From: Priapulus caudatus
Lineage: Eukaryota; Priapulida; Priapulimorpha; Priapulimorphida; Priapulidae
DNA: 43,355 nucleotides
NCBI RefSeq assembly: GCF_000485595.1
Contig: NW_014577068.1
Location: 269,151 to 312,505, forward strand
Direction of reading: 5' to 3'
The notes below the pieces were generated by a model, which was not told the origin of the DNA, searched no databases, and was given only the letters and a program-made list of their open reading frames with translations. Below are positions 42,657-43,355 of this stretch, piece after piece; position 1 is the stretch's first letter, and each line of letters begins with the position of its first letter. Position numbers and translations under genes: made by a program.

Positions 42657-43355
42657 TCTCATGGTCAATATAGCGCTCCTTTTCCAGAACACGATATACA
42701 CGTGGCTTAGCCCCCGGGCAAAATGGATAGCTACGCTCCCCTATAGCCTATAGTTGTACCGTATAGAACAGCATTACACCCGAATCACTCCGAAGCACTG
42801 AAAACACCCTGAATCATTCAGCCAGGTGAACGCAAAACATGCCTACCGTCGATTTCTACTCCGGGGTTTTGTAATCTCTACTGGTTGCAACGACGATAAG
42901 AAGAAGAAGAAGAAGAAGGAAGGAAGGAAGAAGAAGAAGAAGAAGAAAGAAGAAAGAATCATCAGCATACAGTATACAGCCGCATAGAGTATATAGGCCC
43001 TACATACGTCGAACTGCGAACAGGATCACATCTGAAGCAATCTTAGCGCGTCCAAATTATGACTTATTATTATTCTTATTTTTATTAGATTATTATCATT
43101 ATTATTATTATTATTAGAGACAGGCGCGAGAGATAGCTGACACCAAAACACGGGATGCGCGTTGTTATGGGAGCCAACAGCGCATTGCTCGATCGTGGGG
43201 CCATCCGTTTGCAGGATAACAATCGCGCGCCTCTACTCCGAGACGGACCCCCCCCCCCCCTCACTGATGCCAGCCAGCTAGCTAGCTAGGTAAAGATGCC
43301 GAGAAGCCAGGAAGCAAAGTAATCGTCACCCAGCCTTGTTCATCTCAGCATTAGA
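42657..43355. other. No gene recognised
   Basis: Contains the GAA repeat, an ATT run (about 43061-43116), a C13 homopolymer near 43248-43260 and a GCTA run near 43275-43288. No coding evidence. Confidence 0.45.
42898..42958. repeat. GAA trinucleotide repeat
   Basis: AAG units interrupted by GAAGGAAGGAAG. Confidence 0.85.

Overview
This is a nuclear window from an animal, probably an early-branching or other marine invertebrate. The evidence is short GT-AG introns, an SRP54 protein very close to the animal form, TTAGGG-type telomere-like repeats, an R2-type retrotransposon relic, a tRNA-derived SINE and many small DNA transposons. The exact lineage cannot be fixed from sequence alone; a sponge is my guess. 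Background is AT-rich and dense in microsatellites.

Only one intact gene is visible: SRP54, on the minus strand from 41639 (start) to 32365 (stop). It has 14 coding exons that join without a frameshift into 507 residues, with all GTPase motifs and a Met-rich C-terminal domain. The protein binds signal peptides in the cytosol as part of the signal recognition particle. Several introns carry small non-autonomous transposons, one of them about 30 bp from a splice acceptor.

The rest (1-32000) is repeat-rich. 1-1900: simple repeats, a tiny palindromic element and a MITE. 5396-8400: minus-strand relic of a non-LTR retrotransposon with an R2-like reverse transcriptase and a restriction-like endonuclease, broken by stops and frameshifts. 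9030-11520: long TGGA and CTAT arrays. 12490-13035: a GC-rich, frame-shifted Ras-family GTPase remnant on the plus strand. 13230-16120: a cluster of MITEs, including telomere-repeat-bearing elements, one of which carries a nested tRNA-derived SINE. 20069-21634: a 1.57-kb inverted-repeat element with TAA flanks, minisatellite arms and a 10-N assembly gap at its centre. 26438-26849: a ~52-bp minisatellite. 28355-31989: further MITEs of several superfamilies.

The most unusual material is mobile. (1) A family of 35-65 bp near-perfect palindromes ends in CAGGAGT...ACTCCTG; three copies have exact 7-bp direct repeats abutting both ends. (2) A MITE family with four copies here has ends that include ATGTCCCCCAGGGTACTGCC and carries CCCTAA telomere-type repeats inside. 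I found no antiviral, biosynthetic or CRISPR-like system.
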